Below are positions 6,535 to 7,982 of a DNA stretch of 7,982 nucleotides, piece after piece. How positions within the stretch are numbered: position 1 is the first letter of the stretch; every line of letters begins with the position of its first letter. Below the pieces are notes generated by a model. It had not been told where the DNA came from and made no database searches. It worked only from the letters and a program-made list of their open reading frames with translations. The DNA comes from Nitrospira sp. (GTDB lineage Bacteria; Nitrospirota; Nitrospiria; Nitrospirales; Nitrospiraceae): contig JABMDH010000032.1 in the NCBI GenBank assembly GCA_015904075.1, forward strand, positions 26,945 through 34,926, read 5' to 3'. The position numbers and the translations under genes are program-made.

Positions 6535-7303
6535 GATCAAACTCGTCGGCGTGAAAAAGACCTTGGGGGGGCAGCCGGTGCTGCAAGGCGTCGATCTCGT
6601 CGTTCCGCCGCGCAAGCTGACGACGATCATCGGTCGTAGCGGAGAAGGCAAGAGCGTATTATTGAAACACATGATCGGGCTGTTGCAACCGGACGAAGGA
6701 GAAGTGTGGGTGGATGGGACGGAAATTTCACGCCTCAAAGGGCAAGCCCTCAACGAAGTTCGCAAGCGGTTCGCCATGCTGTTTCAAGGCGCTGCATTAT
6801 TTGATTCGCTGACGGTATTTGAGAACGTGGCGTTCCCGCTGCGTGAAAAACTTCGAATGAAAGGGACGGTGGTGACGACTCGGGTTGAAGAAAAGTTGGA
6901 GCAGGTCGGTCTGGCCGGGATGGGGCATAAATATCCTGCTGAGCTCAGCGGCGGCATGCGCAAGCGCGCTGGATTGGCGCGGGCGTTGGTGATGGAGCCG
7001 GAGATCATCCTATTCGATGAGCCGACCACCGGCCTGGATCCGCTTATGGCCAAGTCGATTCACGACCTCATCACCGGGATGCAACGGAAGTTTGGTTTCA
7101 CCGGCGTCATGGTCAGCCATGAGATACCGGAAATCTTCGCGATTTCCGACTATGTCGCCATGCTGAAGCGGGGGAAAATTGCGGCGATGGCGGAGCCGGT
7201 GGAATTTCAGCAGACATCAGACCCGGAAATCAAAGAATTTATCTCGGTCGGCGGCGCCCTGCCGCCGGCTACGGCGTCCGCCATCCGTCAAGGAGTGTCA
7301 TAG
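6533..7303 (+). CDS. mlaF: MlaF-type ABC transporter ATP-binding protein
   Basis: MlaF is the cytoplasmic ATPase that powers lipid movement through MlaE and MlaD. The 256-residue sequence has all nucleotide-binding motifs. Walker A is GRSGEGKS (34-41), a form common in MlaF-like ATPases. The Q-loop Gln85 lies in MLFQGAALFDSLTVFENVAF, the signature is LSGGMRKRAGLARAL (138-152), Walker B is IILFDEP (158-164, Glu163 catalytic) and the switch His196 is in MVSHE. The short tail after about residue 235 resembles the MlaF C-terminal extension. ATG 6533 fits the usual start (MIKLVGVKK). It lacks a spaced Shine-Dalgarno: only GAGA at 6529-6532 directly abuts the ATG, within the periodic repeat. It follows mlaE after 94 bp and its stop TAG is directly next to the mlaD ATG. 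The identification is secure. Confidence 0.95.
   Translation: MIKLVGVKKTLGGQPVLQGVDLVVPPRKLTTIIGRSGEGKSVLLKHMIGLLQPDEGEVWVDGTEISRLKGQALNEVRKRFAMLFQGAALFDSLTVFENVAFPLREKLRMKGTVVTTRVEEKLEQVGLAGMGHKYPAELSGGMRKRAGLARALVMEPEIILFDEPTTGLDPLMAKSIHDLITGMQRKFGFTGVMVSHEIPEIFAISDYVAMLKRGKIAAMAEPVEFQQTSDPEIKEFISVGGALPPATASAIRQGVS
7291..7295 (+). promoter_or_regulatory. Ribosome binding site for mlaD inside the mlaF 3' end
   Basis: AGGAG lies 8 nt before the mlaD ATG and within the last codons of mlaF. This is a strong site, in contrast to the weak ones before shc, mlaE and mlaF. Confidence 0.75.
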
Positions 7304-7747
7304 ATGGAAAAGACCAAGCTTGAATTGATCGTCGGTTTGTTTGTGCTTATCGGGATTGTCTGTTTGGGCTATTTGTCGATCAAGCTGGGGAAACTGGAGG
7401 TTATCGGCGGCGATCGTTACGAAGTCGAGGCTCCATTCAACTCGGCGTCCGGGCTGAAACCCGGTGCGACCGTTGAAATTGCCGGCGTAGAAGTCGGGCG
7501 AGTCAAATCAATCGCATTGAAAAACGATCAGGCGATCGTCCGCCTGGCGGTTCAGAACAATATCACGCTCTATTCCGACACCTTCGCTTCGATCAAGACC
7601 AGGGGCATTATCGGAGAGAAGTTCCTCGCGCTGTCTCCGGGGGGAGGCGGCGATCCATTGCAAGCAGGCGGTACAATCCGCGATACTGAGTCGGGACTGG
7701 ACCTCGAAGAATTGGTAAGCCAGTACGTACATGGCAAGGTCAAATAG
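7304..7747 (+). CDS. mlaD: MlaD-type MCE-domain lipid transport protein
   Basis: MlaD is anchored in the inner membrane and forms a periplasmic hexameric ring that passes phospholipid between MlaE and MlaC. The 147-residue protein starts with a short cytoplasmic stretch, then one transmembrane helix (about 8-26, LIVGLFVLIGIVCLGYLSI). An MCE domain covers roughly 38-114, with SASGLKPGATVEIAGVEVG (47-65) and the conserved GIIGEKFLALSPGG (101-114). A short tail, DLEELVSQYVHGKVK, follows. It is shorter than E. coli MlaD (about 183 residues) because the C-terminal extension is small, which is common among MlaD homologues. The ATG directly follows the mlaF stop codon and has a good AGGAG. The identification is secure. 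Confidence 0.95.
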   Translation: MEKTKLELIVGLFVLIGIVCLGYLSIKLGKLEVIGGDRYEVEAPFNSASGLKPGATVEIAGVEVGRVKSIALKNDQAIVRLAVQNNITLYSDTFASIKTRGIIGEKFLALSPGGGGDPLQAGGTIRDTESGLDLEELVSQYVHGKVK

Positions 7748-7784
7748 CACGGTGATTTGAATCGGTGCAAAGAACGCGTAAGCC

Positions 7785-7789
7785 GGAGG
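7785..7789 (+). promoter_or_regulatory. Ribosome binding site for mlaC
   Basis: GGAGG lies 8 nt before ATG 7798 and 11 nt before the alternative ATG 7801, so it favours the first of the two adjacent ATG codons. Confidence 0.7.
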
Positions 7790-7797
7790 GGAAGGGC

Positions 7798-7982
7798 ATG
7801 ATGACGTCGATTGTGAATGGCCGGGGCATCCCGGCGTGTGTGCCTCCTCATCGTCGAGTGATTCTTCTGATCCTGAAGATGACGCTGGTTGTTGTGTGGC
7901 TGGCGTCGGCGGCCGCTCCCTGCTACGCAGGTGCCCCGACGGATACGATGAAAACGACGATCGACGAGGTGCTTCGCATTGT
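7798..7982 (+). CDS. mlaC: Probable MlaC-type periplasmic phospholipid carrier, 5' part only
   Basis: MlaC (Ttg2D family) is a soluble periplasmic protein that carries phospholipid between the inner-membrane MlaFEDB complex and the outer membrane. Only 61 codons are visible before the window ends. They show a Sec-type signal peptide: an Arg/His-containing N-region ending in PPHRR (16-20), then a hydrophobic core from VILLILK through VVVWLASAAA (21-40), and a likely cleavage after PCYA (Ala44). The mature start GAPTDTMKTTIDEVLRI fits the opening of MlaC-like proteins, which carry a similar Thr/Asp-Glu-Val-Leu helix. The N-region, about 20 residues, is longer than usual, so a later start is possible, but the good ribosome binding site supports 7798. 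The call rests on the signal peptide, this short motif and position after mlaEFD. HpnM, a hopanoid-cluster paralogue of MlaC, cannot be excluded. Confidence 0.75.
   Translation, partial: MMTSIVNGRGIPACVPPHRRVILLILKMTLVVVWLASAAAPCYAGAPTDTMKTTIDEVLRI

Noticed and set aside
6445..6639. 64-codon open frame from GTG with an Asn-Gln-x repeat, overlapping mlaF
   Set aside because: The three-residue period is just the 9-bp DNA repeat translated; there is no ribosome site and it runs out of frame into mlaF.
7915..7935. Lipoprotein signal at the Cys in the mlaC leader
   Set aside because: The residues before the Cys (Ala-Ala-Pro) do not fit a lipobox; ordinary cleavage after Ala44 is more likely.

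Overview
This window most likely comes from a Gram-negative, fairly GC-rich bacterium that makes hopanoids. The style of the genes would fit the genus Nitrospira or a relative, but that is an impression from protein character and gene order, not a demonstrated assignment. All genes lie on the + strand.

Layout: (1) 3-3353 is the 3' part of smc, the chromosome-condensing SMC ATPase. Its first ~85 residues, including Walker A, lie upstream of the window. (2) 3354-3712 is a 359-bp non-coding gap. Its first half holds short direct and inverted repeats, and its second half holds a near-consensus sigma70-type promoter and a ~108-nt leader with a hairpin. (3) 3713-5668 is a squalene-hopene cyclase gene (shc/hpnF type) with its catalytic DVDD motif intact but its C-terminus missing. 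(4) 5665-6438 mlaE, 6533-7303 mlaF, 7304-7747 mlaD and 7798-end mlaC (5' part only) encode an Mla-type phospholipid transport system: inner-membrane permease, ATPase, MCE-domain protein and periplasmic carrier.

The shc promoter probably drives one transcript, shc-mlaEFDC. shc overlaps mlaE by 4 bp, mlaF abuts mlaD, and mlaC follows after 50 bp. This places a hopanoid-forming enzyme with a machine that moves lipids between the inner and outer membranes, which suggests a shared role in envelope lipid balance. No mlaB (STAS protein) or mlaA is seen here.

The two oddest things are the loss of about 50-60 C-terminal residues from the cyclase exactly where it meets mlaE, and the 94-bp mlaE-mlaF gap. 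Nearly all of that gap is a degenerate 9-bp periodic sequence, arranged as an inverted repeat and running into the mlaF start codon. No RNA genes, CRISPR arrays, insertion sequences or convincing rho-independent terminators were found.
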